Positions 5,886 through 6,347 of a stretch of 6,347 nucleotides of DNA are shown piece after piece (the stretch's first letter is position 1; every line of letters begins with the position of its first letter). Under the pieces are notes generated by a model. It worked only from the letters and a program-made list of their open reading frames with translations. It did not search any database and was not told the origin of the DNA. Source of the DNA: Clostridia bacterium (GTDB lineage: Bacteria > Bacillota > Clostridia > Christensenellales > UBA1242); contig CAAGCR010000100.1 of the NCBI GenBank assembly GCA_900768425.1, positions 1 to 6,347 of the forward strand. The letters are read 5' to 3'. The translations under genes and the position numbers were made by a program.

Positions 5886-5903
5886 TTCTTACATTTGTGA
5901 GAA
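5886..5903. promoter_or_regulatory. Operator 2, 18-bp near-palindrome
   Basis: TTCTTACA-TT-TGTGAGAA: the same pattern as operator 1 with one mismatch between half-sites. The two centres are 28 bp apart. It ends 11 bases before the XRE start codon and should overlap that gene's promoter, which suggests autoregulation. Confidence 0.72.
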
Positions 5904-5914
5904 TAATATATAAT

Positions 5915-6124
5915 ATGGAATATGAGAATAAGTTTAAAGATATATTAAAAGAATTAAGAATGGAGAAAAATTTAGGACAAGTCGAACTGGCAAATGCTCT
6001 GGGAGTAAGTAAAGGTGTCATAAGTCTTTGGGAAAATGGGCTTAGAGAACCAAATATGTATTCACTAATAATAATATCAAAATATTTTAATGTATCAATA
6101 GATGAACTCGTAGGTATAAAATAA
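5915..6124 (+). CDS. XRE-family repressor, single HTH domain
   Basis: A 69-residue DNA-binding protein made almost wholly of one Cro/C1-type helix-turn-helix. The domain runs from FKDILKELRMEKNLGQVELA through the recognition region NALGVSKGVISLWENG to KYFNVSIDELVGIK at the end. Such proteins bind palindromic operators as dimers. Two matching 18-bp palindromes lie directly upstream, so I infer that it represses itself and the divergent zinc-ribbon gene. I chose the ATG at 5915, giving the usual XRE N-terminus. A GTG at 5897 in frame would add six residues but lies inside operator 2. No good ribosome binding site precedes 5915, and the mRNA may be leaderless. No effector domain is present, so any inducing signal is unknown. 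A strong terminator follows about 95 bases later. Confidence 0.88.
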   Translation: MEYENKFKDILKELRMEKNLGQVELANALGVSKGVISLWENGLREPNMYSLIIISKYFNVSIDELVGIK

Positions 6125-6172
6125 TTGCATTTAGTTAGGTTTGACGAAGATATATAACTTGCCTAGAAACCA

Positions 6173-6196
6173 CAAGCAAATGTATTTTATTGCTTG
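6173..6196. repeat. Small hairpin before the terminator
   Basis: CAAGCAA (6173-6179) and TTGCTTG (6190-6196) form a 7-bp stem with a 10-base loop. It can be extended by AAAC/GTTT across a 2-base bulge. It lies between the XRE gene and the main terminator and has no T run of its own. Confidence 0.45.
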
Positions 6197-6218
6197 GTTT
6201 TACAAAGTAAAAACAAAA

Positions 6219-6251
6219 AAAAGAGTGCCGAAATTAATCGGTACTCTTTTT
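6219..6251. terminator. Strong bidirectional terminator
   Basis: AAAAGAGTGCCGA (6219-6231) pairs with TCGGTACTCTTTT (6238-6250) around the loop AATTAA. This makes a 13-bp stem with one G-T pair. A T run ends it on the plus strand (through 6251), and the matching A run (6214-6222) supplies one on the minus strand. It can end the XRE transcript and whatever enters on the minus strand from beyond the window edge. Confidence 0.85.
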
Positions 6252-6347
6252 GGTTTCTTGGCAATGTACTATTACTAGGAGCAGAGATGAATGCGACAAC
6301 GCTTGCGTTGGCATATTCATAGGTGCGACGACGACTAAAAGAACTTG
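6252..6347. other. GC-richer structured edge region, unidentified
   Basis: This stretch differs from its AT-rich surroundings. It holds a hairpin at 6287-6320: CAACGC/GCGTTG (6297-6302 with 6305-6310) on top of ATGC/GCAT and ATGA/TCAT, with 2-base bulges. The motifs GCGACAACG and GCGACGACG recur on each side. With the terminator at its inner edge, the simplest reading is the 3' part of a minus-strand transcript, perhaps a structured RNA or a gene cut by the window end. I cannot identify it. Confidence 0.4.

Noticed and set aside
5897..5914. GTG start adding six residues to the XRE protein
   Set aside because: The codon lies inside operator 2, has no ribosome binding site, and the added residues are not part of a usual XRE N-terminus.
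5821..6021. N-terminal extension of the zinc-ribbon protein to a 169-residue form
   Set aside because: It would run through the promoter, both operators and the start of the divergent XRE gene. The ribosome binding site at 5826-5831 clearly serves the ATG at 5820.
6187..6345. 53-codon minus-strand open frame running in from the window edge
   Set aside because: It reads straight through the strong terminator stem at 6219-6250, and its codon use is unlike the other genes. It is more likely a chance frame over a non-coding region.
6255..6347. Resemblance of the minus strand to the 3' part of 5S rRNA (ending in TTGCCAAG)
   Set aside because: A short match around TAGTACATTGCCAAG exists, but the central 5S motifs and the expected loop E partner do not line up. 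An rRNA call is not supported.

Overview
This is an AT-rich (low-GC) bacterial window carrying six probable protein genes, separated by long non-coding stretches full of hairpins. The base composition, the G-rich Shine-Dalgarno sequences, the TTGACA/TATAAT-type promoters and a YtxC-like sporulation-family protein all point to a Bacillota (Firmicutes) genome, probably an uncultured or gut clostridial lineage. TGG encodes Trp in the genes, so nothing suggests a changed genetic code. No rRNA, tRNA, CRISPR array or transposase gene could be recognised.

Layout. Positions 1-350 hold no gene but carry two copies of a ~55-base palindromic repeat. Next come two minus-strand genes: a YtxC-like protein (351-1103) and, upstream of it, a GT-B glycosyltransferase of the MGDG-synthase/MurG type (1323-2495). 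The gap between them holds an 89-base four-way (cloverleaf) inverted-repeat element at 1209-1297. A divergent promoter region (2496-2798) leads to a plus-strand protein of unknown role with GNAT-like C-terminal motifs (2799-3569). That gene faces a minus-strand exported protein (3733-5223), and a bidirectional terminator lies between them. The exported protein has a TasA/SipW-type N-terminal signal and a probable DUF6273-like C-terminal domain. Its upstream region contains a run of eight G residues (minus strand) between a TTGACA box and a TATAAT box.

The last third holds a compact divergent regulatory pair: a small zinc-ribbon membrane protein (5512-5820, minus) and a 69-residue XRE-type repressor (5915-6124, plus). 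Two matching 18-bp operators lie between them. One fills the -35/-10 spacer of the zinc-ribbon gene; the other sits just before the repressor start. A strong bidirectional terminator follows, and then a more GC-rich hairpin region runs off the window edge.

How the parts work together is partly inference. The XRE protein probably represses itself and the zinc-ribbon gene. The exported-protein gene may be phase-variable through its G tract. The glycosyltransferase probably makes a membrane glycolipid. No complete defence or mobile system is visible. The most unusual items are the cloverleaf element, the G-tract promoter and the paired operators.
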